DNA of 64,000 nt from Spelaeicoccus albus (lineage in GTDB: Bacteria; Actinomycetota; Actinomycetes; Actinomycetales; Brevibacteriaceae), in contig NZ_JACBZP010000001.1 of the NCBI RefSeq assembly GCF_013409065.1, forward strand, positions 3,792,518 through 3,856,517. The letters are read 5' to 3'. Under the pieces are notes generated by a model, which was not told where the DNA came from, did not search any database, and saw only the letters and a program-made list of their open reading frames with translations. Positions 9,844 to 18,863 of the stretch are shown here, piece after piece. Made by a program: the position numbers and the translations under genes. Within the stretch, counting starts at the first letter, position 1. Each line of letters opens with the position of its first letter.

Positions 9844-10683
9844 TTAGGATGCGTTTCCGCGCAGGATCGGCAGCGATCCCGTTTCGGTATGTTCGATGGC
9901 CGGTACCACGGGGCCGAGGAACCGGCGGGCAAGCGTGTTGAATGCGTCCGGGTTTCCGGTGGTGAGGAACTGGTGATGCGGCGGCGGGTAGTCGTCGGGG
10001 CGTTCCAGATCCCGTTCGACAAGTGTGCGGTAGACGTCCTTGGCGGTTTCCTCGGCGCTCGAGACAAGCGTGACCGACTCCCCCATCACGTACGAGATGA
10101 CGCCGGTCAGCAGCGGATAATGCGTACAGCCGAGCACGAGCGTGTCGATATCGGCCTCCCGGACGGAGCGCAGGTACTCGGAGGCCACGTCGAGCAGCTC
10201 CGGGCCGGACGTGATGCCGCGTTCGATGAATTCGACGAATCGCGGGCACGCCTGAAACGACAGCGTCAGCTGCGGCGCGGCGGCAAACGCGTCGTCGTAC
10301 GCCCGCGAGGTGATTGTCGCCTGGGTGCCGATCACGCCGACCCTGCCGCTGCGGGTGGCCGCGACGGCGCGCCGGACGGCGGGACCGATCACCTCGACGA
10401 CGGGGATCCCGGCCGGCGTGTACCGTTCCCGGGCGTCGCGCAAGGTCGCCGACGAGGCGGTGTTGCACGCGATGACGAGCATTTTCACGCCGTCCGCGAC
10501 CATCTCGTCGAGCGCGCCCAACGTCAGGCGGCGCACGTCGGCGATCGTGCGCGGCCCGTACGGACTGTTGGCAGTGTCCCCGACGTAGCGGATCGCCTCG
10601 TGGGGCAGCTGGTCGAGCACCGCGCGGGCGACGGTCAGGCCGCCGACGCCGGAGTCGAAGATGCCGATCGGCGCGTCGGTCAT
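9844..10683 (-). CDS. murI: glutamate racemase
   Basis: A 279-residue cofactor-independent racemase making D-glutamate for peptidoglycan. The two catalytic cysteines are Cys73 (in [10 protein letters not shown]) and Cys186 (in [11 protein letters not shown]). The N-terminal [11 protein letters not shown] segment supplies Asp10 and Ser11 of the active site. The start codon overlaps the DUF2017 stop by 4 bases; the MBL gene follows after 14 bases. Complete and standard in length. Confidence 0.96.
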   Translation of the reverse strand: MTDAPIGIFDSGVGGLTVARAVLDQLPHEAIRYVGDTANSPYGPRTIADVRRLTLGALDEMVADGVKMLVIACNTASSATLRDARERYTPAGIPVVEVIGPAVRRAVAATRSGRVGVIGTQATITSRAYDDAFAAAPQLTLSFQACPRFVEFIERGITSGPELLDVASEYLRSVREADIDTLVLGCTHYPLLTGVISYVMGESVTLVSSAEETAKDVYRTLVERDLERPDDYPPPHHQFLTTGNPDAFNTLARRFLGPVVPAIEHTETGSLPILRGNAS

Positions 10684-11255
10684 TCCTCGTCGCCCTCGGG
10701 CAGGTCGCCCATCAGTGCGTTCGCGAGAGTCTCCTGCAACCAGGTGAGGAAGTCGTACACGTCGATCAGCATGTCCTGATGCCCCTCGCCGCCGTCCTCG
10801 TCGGTTTCGGCTTCGAGCCGTTCGAAGTCCTCTTCCGTTTTCACGCCGAGCCGTTCGGCAAGCACGAGACGCACATCGGTCAGCGCAACGAGCCAGGCCT
10901 CGGCCTCGGCGTCGGCCAGCGCGATCGGATCCGATCTGCCGACGGTGAGCAGCGCCGTTTGGAGTCCCGCGATCTTACGCTCGCGCAGGCCGCGTTCGGT
11001 GTAACGGCGGAACTCGTCGGCGTCCTCGTCGTCGGTGGTGGACCCGGGCGGCAGCAGCCGCGCCAGCGCCGGATCGGACGGTGTCCCGGCCGACTCGGTG
11101 ATGCCGACCATTGCGGCCAGCGGGTCCTCGTTCTCGGCGACGGTGGGCTCGAGCAAGGCGATCGTGTCGGTGAAAATCGTCGTCAGAATGGTGCGCTCGC
11201 CCTTGGCGAGGTTCACGATGATGCCGCGCGACGTGCGGCGGAATGCTTTGGCCAC
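10680..11255 (-). CDS. DUF2017 family protein
   Basis: A 191-residue acidic protein starting [16 protein letters not shown] and matching the actinobacterial DUF2017 family, which almost always lies directly downstream of clpS. The biochemical role is unknown; genomic linkage suggests a connection to ClpS/ClpCP proteolysis or to the following cell wall gene. The C-terminal half (about residues 130-180) holds a helix-rich segment around [15 protein letters not shown] and [10 protein letters not shown]. Start lies 3 bases after the clpS stop; the stop overlaps murI. Cytoplasmic. Confidence 0.85.
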   Translation of the reverse strand: MAKAFRRTSRGIIVNLAKGERTILTTIFTDTIALLEPTVAENEDPLAAMVGITESAGTPSDPALARLLPPGSTTDDEDADEFRRYTERGLRERKIAGLQTALLTVGRSDPIALADAEAEAWLVALTDVRLVLAERLGVKTEEDFERLEAETDEDGGEGHQDMLIDVYDFLTWLQETLANALMGDLPEGDEE

Positions 11256-11258
11256 CGG

Positions 11259-11624
11259 TTACCCTTCCGAATCCTCGCGCTGGAACGTCGCCCACAGGCC
11301 GTAGCCGTGCATGGCCTCGGTGTCGCGTTCCATTTCTTCGCGCGAGCCACTCGCAACTACCGATTTGCCGTCGTTGTGAACTTGGAGCATGAGCTTTTCG
11401 GCCTTGGACTTCGAGTAGCCGAAGTAGCTGCGGAAGACATAGCTGACATAACTCATCAGATTGACCGGGTCGTTCCACACCAGCGTGACCCACGGCACGT
11501 CGCGGCGGGTCAGCAGGGCAGTGCTCGAGGCGGTCTCTTCGGCGGCGTCCGGCACCGCCGACTCATGCGACGCGGTGACGATTCCGGCATGCGGCACCGG
11601 GGGCGCATGGACATCGTTGGTCAT
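11259..11624 (-). CDS. clpS: ATP-dependent Clp protease adaptor ClpS
   Basis: A 121-residue ClpS that delivers N-degron substrates to the Clp chaperone. The core fold begins with [19 protein letters not shown], containing the Asn-Asp pair that binds the N-terminal residue of substrates, followed by [21 protein letters not shown]. An N-terminal extension of about 45 residues precedes the core, with Pro/Ala/Glu-rich composition as in other actinobacteria. The start is uncertain: ATG 11624 (MTNDVHAP) is preferred, but GTG at 11639 is in frame five codons upstream. A TACAGT -10-like hexamer at 11638-11643 overlaps the GTG, favouring the ATG, possibly with a very short leader. First gene of the operon. 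Confidence 0.9.
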   Translation of the reverse strand: MTNDVHAPPVPHAGIVTASHESAVPDAAEETASSTALLTRRDVPWVTLVWNDPVNLMSYVSYVFRSYFGYSKSKAEKLMLQVHNDGKSVVASGSREEMERDTEAMHGYGLWATFQREDSEG

Positions 11625-11711
11625 CAACACATAGTCCACTGTACGTAAGTGCGCCGTGTTTGACTCACCCCGTGTGGGCCGGCGTGAGCAGTTTCACTAC
11701 GCTTAGCGGTG

Positions 11712-13112
11712 ATGAATACTTACGGCTCCCCGTCGAATGTCGGGCCGGACGCCGGGCTGGATACCGGGCCGGACGCCGGGCCGTCGGCCGCGCAGCTCCG
11801 GACCGGCCGGCCCACGGGGCTTTATACCGACCAGTACGAGCTGACGATGCTCGAGGGCGCGTTGAAGTCGGGGGCGGCCGAGCGCCGCTCAATGTTCGAG
11901 GTCTTTGCGCGCAGCCTGCCGGACGGGCGCCGCTACGGCATTGTCGGCGGAACCGGCCGGTTCCTGGAGGCGCTGGCGAATTACCGCTTCGGCGACGACG
12001 AGCTGGCGTGGCTGCGCGAACACGATATCGTCGACGGTCCCACGCTCGATTGGCTCGCCGATTACCGGTTCGACGGCACGATCCACGGGTACGCCGAGGG
12101 CGAGGCGTTCTTCCCGGGATCGCCGATCCTCACTGTCGAGGCGTCGTTCGCCTCCGGCGTCGTCCTGGAAACTCTTGCACTGTCGATCTTGAACCACGAC
12201 TCGGCGGTAGCGTCGGCGGCGTCCCGCATGACGTCGGCGGCGGCCGGACGGCCGTGCCTGGAGATGGGGTCCCGGCGCACCCACGAGGAGGCTGCCGTCG
12301 CGGCGGCCCGGGCCGCGGTGATCGGCGGATTCTTCGGCACCTCCAATATGGAAGCGGGGCGCCGGTACGGGCTGCGGACGCTGGGCACGTCGGCGCACGC
12401 GTTCACGCTGCTGCACGACACGGAGGAAGAGGCGTTTGCCGCGCAAGTGCGCTCGCACGGGCAATCGACGACCTTGCTCGTCGACACGTACGACGTTGCT
12501 CGCGGCGTGGAACGGGCAGTCCGGGTCGCCGGCGTCGGCCTCGGCGGCGTCCGGCTCGATTCGGGCGATCTGCTCACGCAAGCGCGCGACGTGCGGGCTC
12601 AGCTGGATTCGCTTGGTGCGACAAGCACGAAAATCACTGTCACCAGCGACCTGGACGAATACGCCATCGCCGGGCTGGCGGCCGCACCGGTTGATTCGTA
12701 CGGCGTCGGCACGTCGCTGGTCACCGGATCGGGTTTCCCCACCGTCGGTCTTGTCTACAAGCTCGTCGCCCGGCAGAACGACGACGGCGACTGGGTGTCG
12801 GTGGCAAAGGCGTCGACGAACAAGGCGAGCGTCGGCGGGCGGAAATTCCCGATCCGCCGGATCGGCGACGACGGGCACGCCACCGACGAAGTCATCGGTG
12901 TGGGCTCGTACCCGGAGGTCACCGGCCGGACGCGCGACCTGCACGTACGGTTCGTCGACGACGGGCGCATCGACCCGGCGTACGTCGGGCCGGAGGCCGT
13001 GTCGGCCGCGACCTCTCGCCGGGCCGAGTCGGTCGGCGAATTGCCCGACACGGCACGCAAGCTGCAACGCGGCGAGCCTGCTATCGACACGGCGTTCGTG
13101 GCTGCGCGATGA
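11712..13112 (+). CDS. pncB: nicotinate phosphoribosyltransferase
   Basis: A 466-residue enzyme of the Preiss-Handler NAD salvage route that joins nicotinate and PRPP to form NaMN. Signature segments are TDQYELTMLEGALKSG near the N-terminus, FFGTSNMEAGRRYG with GTSAHAF, the VRLDSGDL loop, and GVGTSLVTG for phosphate binding. An in-frame GTG immediately precedes the ATG at 11712, so the start may be one codon earlier. The first 30 residues are Gly/Pro/Asp-rich with a small internal repeat (DAGLDTGPDAGP) and precede the conserved fold. It is followed 85 bases later by pncA, so the two steps from nicotinamide to NaMN are encoded together. Confidence 0.95.
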   Translation: MNTYGSPSNVGPDAGLDTGPDAGPSAAQLRTGRPTGLYTDQYELTMLEGALKSGAAERRSMFEVFARSLPDGRRYGIVGGTGRFLEALANYRFGDDELAWLREHDIVDGPTLDWLADYRFDGTIHGYAEGEAFFPGSPILTVEASFASGVVLETLALSILNHDSAVASAASRMTSAAAGRPCLEMGSRRTHEEAAVAAARAAVIGGFFGTSNMEAGRRYGLRTLGTSAHAFTLLHDTEEEAFAAQVRSHGQSTTLLVDTYDVARGVERAVRVAGVGLGGVRLDSGDLLTQARDVRAQLDSLGATSTKITVTSDLDEYAIAGLAAAPVDSYGVGTSLVTGSGFPTVGLVYKLVARQNDDGDWVSVAKASTNKASVGGRKFPIRRIGDDGHATDEVIGVGSYPEVTGRTRDLHVRFVDDGRIDPAYVGPEAVSAATSRRAESVGELPDTARKLQRGEPAIDTAFVAAR

Positions 13113-13197
13113 TGCACGTACCGAACGCGTAGTGCTGTGCGGCGATTGAGCTGCGCAGCCGCTGCCAAGGACAGCCGATGAGGAGAGCGAACCGACA

Positions 13198-13845
13198 ATG
13201 ACCGACACGAGAGCACTCGTCGTCGTCGACGTGCAAAACGACTTTTGCGAAGGCGGCGCGCTCGGCGTCGACGGGGGCAGCGGCGCAGCTGCCCGCATTG
13301 CCGAGCTTGTGGCCGGCGGCGGATACGACAGGGTTGCCGCAACGAAAGACTGGCACATCGATCCGGGCGCGCACTTTTCCGACGACCCGGATTATGTGAC
13401 GTCGTGGCCGGTGCATTGCCGCGCCGGCACGCCGGGAGCCGATTTTCACGAAGCGCTGGCCGACGCGCGGTTCGACGCCGTGTTCCTGAAGGGCCAATAT
13501 TCCGACGGATATTCCGGCTTCGACGCGGCCGCCGCGTCCGCCGACGTCGGCGGCCGGTGGGCCGAGGACGACGCGGCCCCAGCCGGCGCCGTCAATGCGG
13601 AGCCTGCCGATACCGGGCCTGCCGAAGCCGGCATCCCGCCGCTGGCCGGTTGGCTAGCGGGCGCCGATGTCGTCGACGTGGTCGGCCTGGCCACCGATCA
13701 TTGCGTGCGGGCGACCGCGCTGGACGCCGTCCGGCACGACTTTCGCGTGCGGGTGCTGCTGCAGTATTGCGCGGGTGTCTCCCCGGCAACCATTGACGCC
13801 GCACTTGCCGAGCTGAAATCGGCCGGCGTCGAGCTCATCGACTGA
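13198..13845 (+). CDS. pncA: nicotinamidase (isochorismatase family)
   Basis: A 215-residue nicotinamidase converting nicotinamide to nicotinate for the upstream PncB. The catalytic triad is visible: Asp11 (VVVDVQNDF), Lys98 (FLKGQYSDGYSGF) and Cys169 (LATDHCVRATALDAV). Metal ligands are Asp51 and His53 (KDWHID) and His73 (WPVHC). Between Lys98 and Cys169 there is an Ala/Glu/Pro-rich insertion (about residues 115-147) not found in short family members, so the protein is some 30 residues longer than a typical PncA. ATG start with AGGAGAG upstream. Confidence 0.93.
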   Translation: MTDTRALVVVDVQNDFCEGGALGVDGGSGAAARIAELVAGGGYDRVAATKDWHIDPGAHFSDDPDYVTSWPVHCRAGTPGADFHEALADARFDAVFLKGQYSDGYSGFDAAAASADVGGRWAEDDAAPAGAVNAEPADTGPAEAGIPPLAGWLAGADVVDVVGLATDHCVRATALDAVRHDFRVRVLLQYCAGVSPATIDAALAELKSAGVELID

Positions 13846-13866
13846 CGCTCACTCCCTCGCCGGCCC

Positions 13867-13930
13867 GCCAAGTGGCGGCGAATGGCTGCCCAAAGTGCAA
13901 AACGCCCACCATTGGCCGCCACTCGGTGGC
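13867..13930. repeat. imperfect palindrome, family A copy 2
   Basis: Outer arms GCCAAGTGGCGGCGAATGG and CCATTGGCCGCCACT-type sequence pair with a few mismatches around a non-conserved centre rich in AAAGTGCAAAACG. The stem sequence is the same family as at 1.65 kb and 57.55 kb (AGTGG(C/T)GGCGAATGG). It lies between convergent pncA and the helicase gene. Confidence 0.7.
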
Positions 13931-13970
13931 GACAGAGCACCGATCGGTGCCGGCGAGGAAGTACGGGCTG

Positions 13971-15782
13971 CTACTTCTTGCCGACAAACCAGCCGCGCAG
14001 CCTGTCGATCCGACGCTGCACCTCGTCCACGCTGGCCTGGGCCACGGCCGGCCCGCCGCACAGGCGCCGCAAATCCGAGTGGATGACGCCGTGCGGCTGG
14101 CCGGAACGCCGCGCCCAGGCCGACACGAGCGATTGCAGTTGCGAGCGCTGTTCCTTCAAGGCCCGGTGGATGGCGACCGTATCCTCTTCCGGCTCGGGGG
14201 CCGGCTTCTTCTTGGCGCGCTTTGAGACCTGCTCGGCCTGCCTGGCCCGTAACAGCTCGGTCACCTGCTCGGGTTCGAGCAGACCGGGGATGCCCAGATA
14301 GTCCTGCTCGTCATCGCTGCCCACGGCGCCGCCGGCGCCGAATTCGCCGCCGTCGAACAGCACCTTGTCGAACGACGCCTGCGCATCGAGGGTCTCGAAC
14401 GGCAGGGCCTCCTGCGTGGCGGACGCCCGCTCCTCTCGATTGGCCTCGGCAAGTGCGGCGTCTTCTTCGAAGAAGTCCTCGTCCGCGGCCGGCTTGTCGA
14501 GCGCATGGTCGCGTTCGAGTTCGAGCTGCCCGGCCATGGCCAGCAGTAACGGCACGCTCGGCAGGAAGATTGACGCGTTTTCACCGCGTTTTCGAGCGCG
14601 GACGAAACGCCCGACGGCCTGGGCAAAGAACAACGGCGTCGAGGTGGACGTCGCATAGACCCCGACCGACAACCGCGGCACGTCCACGCCCTCCGAGACC
14701 ATGCGTACCGCGACCATCCATCGACGGTCGGATTCGGTGAACTTCTCGATCCGGTCGCTTGCCGCCTTTTCATCAGACAGCACGAGAGTGGCGGCCTCGC
14801 CGGTGATCTCCCGCAAAATCTTCGCGTATGCGCGCGCGGTTTCCTGATCGGTAGCAATGACCAGCCCGCCGGCGTCCGGAACTCCGCGCCGTACCTCCGT
14901 CAACCGGCGGTCGGCTGCCGCCAGCACCGAGGGGATCCACTCGCCCTTCGGGTCCAGCGCCGTGCGCCAGGCACCGGCCGTGATGTCCTTCGTCGTGGCT
15001 TCGCCGAGCCGAGCAGTCATCTCGTCGCCGACTTTGGTGCGCCATCGCATTTCGCCCGAGTACGCCATGAAGATGACGGGACGGACGACGCCGTCCTCGA
15101 GCGCGCGCCCGTAACCGTAGTTGTAGTCGGCGGTCGACGTGCGGATGCCCTCGTCGTCCGGCACGTATTCAACGAACGGGATTGCGGCAGTGTCCGATCG
15201 GAACGGAGTGCCGGTGAGCGACAGGCGCCGGGTCGCCGGCTCGAATGCTTCCCGGATTCCGTCGCCCCAGCTGAGCGCGTCGCCGCCGTGATGCACTTCG
15301 TCGAGAATGACGAGGGTGCGGCCGGCTTCGGTGCGCGCCCGGTGCAGAGCCGGTTTACTGGCCACCTGCGCGTAGGTGACGGCGACGCCGTGGAAGTGTT
15401 TGCCGTGCCGGCCGTCGCTGTTCTTGAAGTTCGGGTCGAGCCGGATGTTCACGCGCGCGGCCGCGTCCGCCCACTGCCGTTTGAGGTGCTCGGTCGGCGC
15501 CACCACCGTCACGCGTTCGACGGTGTGGCGCGCCAACAGCTCGGACGCCAGCCGGAGCGCGAAGGTAGTCTTACCGGCGCCCGGCGTTGCGACGGCCAGG
15601 AAGTCGCGGGGTTCGTCGGCGAAATACCGCGTGAGTGCCTCGGCCTGCCAAGCGCGGAGCTTGCTGGCCGTACCCCATGCTGCGCGTTCGGGAAATGCGG
15701 GAGGAAGGTTCTCTGCCGCCGACGTTCCGACGACGGGGGCCGACTCGGTCTCGGCGGAAAATGGCGCGGTGGAGTTGCTCAA
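13971..15782 (-). CDS. DEAD/DEAH-like (DEVH) superfamily 2 helicase
   Basis: A 603-residue SF2 helicase. Motif I is ATPGAGKTT with Lys71; motif II is DEVH at 161-164 (LVILDEVHHGG); motif VI is QAVGRFVRARKRG at about residue 387. A Q-rich coiled segment and Lys/Arg-rich stretch (KRAKKKPAPEPEED) occupy the C-terminal 150 residues, giving an extra module after the two RecA-like domains. The family is conserved in actinobacteria next to DUF3039 genes as here (31-base gap). Nucleic-acid substrate unknown; resemblance to XPB/restriction-type helicases suggests DNA repair, but no nuclease domain is visible. Cytoplasmic. Confidence 0.85.
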   Translation of the reverse strand: MSNSTAPFSAETESAPVVGTSAAENLPPAFPERAAWGTASKLRAWQAEALTRYFADEPRDFLAVATPGAGKTTFALRLASELLARHTVERVTVVAPTEHLKRQWADAAARVNIRLDPNFKNSDGRHGKHFHGVAVTYAQVASKPALHRARTEAGRTLVILDEVHHGGDALSWGDGIREAFEPATRRLSLTGTPFRSDTAAIPFVEYVPDDEGIRTSTADYNYGYGRALEDGVVRPVIFMAYSGEMRWRTKVGDEMTARLGEATTKDITAGAWRTALDPKGEWIPSVLAAADRRLTEVRRGVPDAGGLVIATDQETARAYAKILREITGEAATLVLSDEKAASDRIEKFTESDRRWMVAVRMVSEGVDVPRLSVGVYATSTSTPLFFAQAVGRFVRARKRGENASIFLPSVPLLLAMAGQLELERDHALDKPAADEDFFEEDAALAEANREERASATQEALPFETLDAQASFDKVLFDGGEFGAGGAVGSDDEQDYLGIPGLLEPEQVTELLRARQAEQVSKRAKKKPAPEPEEDTVAIHRALKEQRSQLQSLVSAWARRSGQPHGVIHSDLRRLCGGPAVAQASVDEVQRRIDRLRGWFVGKK

Positions 15783-15812
15783 ACTGTTCTTTCCTGGTGC
15801 GAAGGGCCGGCG

Positions 15813-16127
15813 TTATTCGTCGTTGTTGTTCTTGTCGCCCTTGCCGGGAGGCATCCCTTCGTAAATCTCCTTGCACGCCGGGCAGATCGGGAACTTCTGC
15901 GGATCGCGACTGGGCACCCAGACCTTGCCGCAGAGGGCGATGACCGGGCTGCCGGTCACCATGGCCTCCATGATCTTGTCCTTCGGCGCGTAGTGCGAAA
16001 AGCGTTCGTGATCGCCGGGCTCGACCGTTTGCCGTTCTTCGGTCCGCTCGATAGTGGCGGCGCCGCCGGTCGCCGGGGCGCTGAACGGATCGGCCGGTGC
16101 ACCCGGGTTCGTCGGAGATTCAGTCAT
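15813..16127 (-). CDS. DUF3039 domain-containing protein
   Basis: A 104-residue protein whose C-terminal part (ALCGKVWVPSRDP and FPICPACKEIY) carries three cysteines (C..CPAC) typical of a small zinc-ribbon, the DUF3039 family. The first 35 residues are Pro/Ala/Thr-rich and disordered. ATG 16127 (MTESPTN) is preferred; an in-frame ATG at 16136 would add three residues. It is upstream of the helicase in the same direction with a 31-base gap and is probably co-transcribed with it. Function unknown. Confidence 0.85.
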   Translation of the reverse strand: MTESPTNPGAPADPFSAPATGGAATIERTEERQTVEPGDHERFSHYAPKDKIMEAMVTGSPVIALCGKVWVPSRDPQKFPICPACKEIYEGMPPGKGDKNNNDE

Positions 16128-16137
16128 GGCACCCATT

Positions 16138-16641
16138 CTAGACGCCCGGATGGTTTGATTCATCCGGGTGCATGCCGATATAGATCGACCACGCTTCGCC
16201 GTCCGGCTCGGGCGCGCGGGACGCGAACTCATCGAGAAGTTCGTGCAGTCGCGAGCGGAATTCCTCGCGGCCGGCCGGTCCGAGTTTGAGGCCCAGTCGG
16301 ATCGACTGGAGGCTGTCGGCGTCCAGCTGTTCGATCTCGTCGAGAAACGTGTCCAAGATGAGCGTCGACGATCGCGTCGGTTTCGGGCCGCGGTGGCTCC
16401 AGGATTTGCCGGTGGCTCGATACGGGTACTCGGTGGAGCGCCGGGCGCCCAGCCTGGGCGGTTCGGCCCGCAGATACCCGTTGTCGACAAGCTTGCGCAC
16501 GTGATGCAGCGTCGTGCCCGGGTTGAGTCCGAGCACGTCGGCGATCTCCTTGTTCGTGTGCGAATCGTGCAAACAGATCCGCAGGATGCGCAGGCGAACC
16601 GACGACGCCAACGCTTTCGCTTCCTCCTCGCCACGGTTCAT
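16138..16641 (-). CDS. winged-helix transcriptional regulator (ArsR-like)
   Basis: A regulator of about 167 residues with an ArsR-type winged helix: EEEAKALASSVRLRILRICL, recognition region NKEIADVLGLNPGTTLHHVRKLVDNGYL. No metal-binding CxC is seen, so it is probably not a metal sensor. The ATG at 16641 (MNRGEEE) is chosen; the frame continues to 16719 but that would run through the divergent promoter region and a TTGA..TCAA inverted repeat. It is divergent from an MFS exporter starting at 16697, so it very likely represses that gene. The C-terminal half (about residues 95-165) is acidic and is presumably the effector/dimer domain. Confidence 0.8.
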   Translation of the reverse strand: MNRGEEEAKALASSVRLRILRICLHDSHTNKEIADVLGLNPGTTLHHVRKLVDNGYLRAEPPRLGARRSTEYPYRATGKSWSHRGPKPTRSSTLILDTFLDEIEQLDADSLQSIRLGLKLGPAGREEFRSRLHELLDEFASRAPEPDGEAWSIYIGMHPDESNHPGV

Positions 16642-16658
16642 ACCCTCGACTATAAATG

Positions 16659-16674
16659 ATTGACTTTTCTCAAT
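16659..16674. promoter_or_regulatory. candidate operator in divergent regulator/MFS region
   Basis: ATTGA-CTTTTC-TCAAT is a perfect 5-bp inverted repeat with a 6-base spacer, in the short gap between the start of the regulator (16641) and of the MFS gene (16697). An AT-rich site at this place in an otherwise GC-rich genome is what an autoregulated divergent pair would show. Not tested. Confidence 0.5.
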
Positions 16675-16696
16675 TGCACGGAGCATACTCGCAATC

Positions 16697-18022
16697 ATGT
16701 CATTGCGAGCGCCCCGCATCCGGTTCGGCCCGCTATGGCATCATGCGGACTTCATCCGCTTGTGGACCGGCGACACTCTGAGCCAGTTCGGCGCTCAAAT
16801 CACGTCTTTGGCAATCCCGTTGTTGGCCGTGACGTCGCTGCAGGCCTCGACGTTCGAAGTCGGCATGCTGGAGACTTTGCAGAACTTGGCATTCCTGGTG
16901 ATCGGGCTGCCGGCGGGCGCGTGGATCGATCGGCTCATTCAACGCCACGTCATGATCACTGCCGATCTGGTCCGGTTCGGTTTGCTCTTGTCGCTGCCGG
17001 TCGCCCACTTGTTCGATGTGCTGACGCTGTGGCATCTGTACGCAGTCGCGGTGATCTTCGGTATGGCTACCGTGTTCTTCGATGTGAGCTACCAAAGCTA
17101 TCTGCCCGGGCTCGTGCCGCACGACAACTTGGTCGAGGGCAATTCCAAGCTGCAGGCCAGCCAATCGGTCGCACGCGTGGCCGGGCCCGGCGTCGGCGGC
17201 TTCATCATCGGCTGGCTGAGACCTGTCGGGGCCCTCTGGGCGTCGTCGTTCGGCTACCTGTGGTCGGCGTTCTGGGTGTGGCGGATCAAAGCCCGCCAGC
17301 CCGCACACGACCCGACAAACCGGCAAACTCTCGTTCACGACATCGGGGAGGGCTTGGGGTTCGTCTTCCGCCATCCGCTGCTGCGCGCCATCACCATGAC
17401 GACGGGGATTTCGAACTTCTTCTCATCGATCGGATTCGCCGTCATGATGGTGTTCTTGGCGCGCACCCTCGGACTTCATGCGTCAATCATCGGCATCGTG
17501 TTCATGTTCGGCTCAATCGGCGGCTTGATCGGCGTCGCGCTGACCCAGCCGCTCGGCAAAGCGATCGGCCAGGGTCCGACCCTCTGGATCAGCACGGCGG
17601 TCTCGGGGCTGATGCTGTTCGTCGCCCCGTTCATCCAAGCCGACTGGACGATTTGGCTGTTTGCGGCGGCGTTCCTCGTCATGGATGTCGCGATAGTCGT
17701 GTACAACATCACGCAGGTCAGCTTCCGGCAGAGCCTGTGCCCGCCGCATTTGCTGGGACGGATGAATGCGACGATCCGGTTCGTCGTCTGGGGAACCATG
17801 CCGTTGGGGTCGTTCGCGGGCGCACTCATCGGCGAGCATTTCGGCGTCCGGACGGCATTGTTCGTGGGCGCGATCGGCGCCGCGTTCTCGTTCCTGCCGA
17901 TCTTCTTCTCACGGTTACGGCAAATGGCGACGTTGCCGACGGGCGAATCGGGCGCCGCCGGCGTCGAGGGCATTGCCGAGTCGGACGTCGATACCGGCGA
18001 CGACGCGCCGTCCGCGCCCTAG
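16697..18022 (+). CDS. MFS transporter, exporter type
   Basis: A 441-residue, 12-helix MFS protein of the EntS/macrolide-efflux-like type: the N-terminal segment HADFIRLWTGDTLSQFGAQI is characteristic, followed by LPAGAWIDRL (motif A-like with IDRL). The C-terminal tail is acidic (SDVDTGDDAPSAP) and cytoplasmic. Divergent from an ArsR-like regulator that probably controls it. Substrate unknown; drug or siderophore efflux are plausible from the subfamily. It is convergent with nagB, leaving only 2 bases between stops (18022/18025). Confidence 0.85.
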   Translation: MSLRAPRIRFGPLWHHADFIRLWTGDTLSQFGAQITSLAIPLLAVTSLQASTFEVGMLETLQNLAFLVIGLPAGAWIDRLIQRHVMITADLVRFGLLLSLPVAHLFDVLTLWHLYAVAVIFGMATVFFDVSYQSYLPGLVPHDNLVEGNSKLQASQSVARVAGPGVGGFIIGWLRPVGALWASSFGYLWSAFWVWRIKARQPAHDPTNRQTLVHDIGEGLGFVFRHPLLRAITMTTGISNFFSSIGFAVMMVFLARTLGLHASIIGIVFMFGSIGGLIGVALTQPLGKAIGQGPTLWISTAVSGLMLFVAPFIQADWTIWLFAAAFLVMDVAIVVYNITQVSFRQSLCPPHLLGRMNATIRFVVWGTMPLGSFAGALIGEHFGVRTALFVGAIGAAFSFLPIFFSRLRQMATLPTGESGAAGVEGIAESDVDTGDDAPSAP

Positions 18023-18024
18023 CG

Positions 18025-18807
18025 TTACAGCTCCTGCCACTTCGGCCGGTTGGCGTACGTGTGCTTGTAGTAGTCGGCGAGTTCGAGTGCCGAACCGGCC
18101 GCCTCGTCGACGATGACTGCCGCATGCTCGTGCAGTTGAAGCACGGACGCCGGGCAGATTGCCGAGACCGGCCCCTCGACTGCCGCGGCGACGGCCTCGG
18201 CCTTGGCGGCCCCCGTCGCGACAAGGACTGCTTGCCGCGACTCCGAGATCGTGCCGAGGCCCTGCGTCAGCACGTGCCGGGGCACGTCGGACATCGAGGG
18301 AAAGAAGCGGGCGTTGTCCTCGCGGGTCTGCTCGGTGAGGGTCTTCACCCTGGTGCGCGAGCGCAATGACGAGGCGGGCTCGTTGAAGCCGATGTGCCCG
18401 TCCGTACCGATGCCGAGCAGTTGAATGTCGATTCCGCCGGCTGCGCGAATCGATTCGTCGTACCGTGCTCCTTCGCCGGCAATATCGTCCGATTCGCCGT
18501 TGGGTGAATGGACGCGCTCGGCGGGAATGTCGATGTGGTTGGTGAATTCGCGGCGGATCACCGAATAGTACGACTGGTCGTGGCTGCGCGGGATGCCAAT
18601 GTATTCGTCGAGCAAGAACGCGTGGGCGTCGGCAAATGACAAGCCGGATTGCCGGTGCCGGCGGATCAGTTCTTCATAGATCTTCAGCGGCGACGAGCCG
18701 GTAGCAAGGCCCAGCACCGAGGACGGCGTGGCGCGCACGCGGCGTTCGACGGCGTCCGCGACCAACCCCGCAATTCGGCCCGGATCGGACAGAATAATTA
18801 CTTCCAC
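18025..18807 (-). CDS. nagB: glucosamine-6-phosphate deaminase
   Basis: A 260-residue NagB converting glucosamine-6-phosphate to fructose-6-phosphate and ammonia. Motifs: LATGSSPLKIYEELIRRHR (sugar phosphate binding), FLLDEYIG with the catalytic Asp region, and GIGTDGHIGFNEP with catalytic His. The start is GTG at 18805-18807 with TGGAGA six bases upstream; no suitable ATG lies nearby and a longer open frame extends upstream through the ABC genes in a shadow frame. It lies 56 bases downstream of the ABC permease, perhaps with its own promoter. Single nag gene here: nagA is not in the window. Confidence 0.95.
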   Translation of the reverse strand: MEVIILSDPGRIAGLVADAVERRVRATPSSVLGLATGSSPLKIYEELIRRHRQSGLSFADAHAFLLDEYIGIPRSHDQSYYSVIRREFTNHIDIPAERVHSPNGESDDIAGEGARYDESIRAAGGIDIQLLGIGTDGHIGFNEPASSLRSRTRVKTLTEQTREDNARFFPSMSDVPRHVLTQGLGTISESRQAVLVATGAAKAEAVAAAVEGPVSAICPASVLQLHEHAAVIVDEAAGSALELADYYKHTYANRPKWQEL

Positions 18808-18863
18808 GTTGTCTCCATGCAGTTCGTCGGCGGCGCACCGGCGTTCCCGGCCGCACGGACAGT

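Noticed and set aside
11660-13149. Overlapping Arg-rich frames in pncB
   Set aside because: These are frame shadows in GC-rich DNA; pncB in frame carries every family motif.
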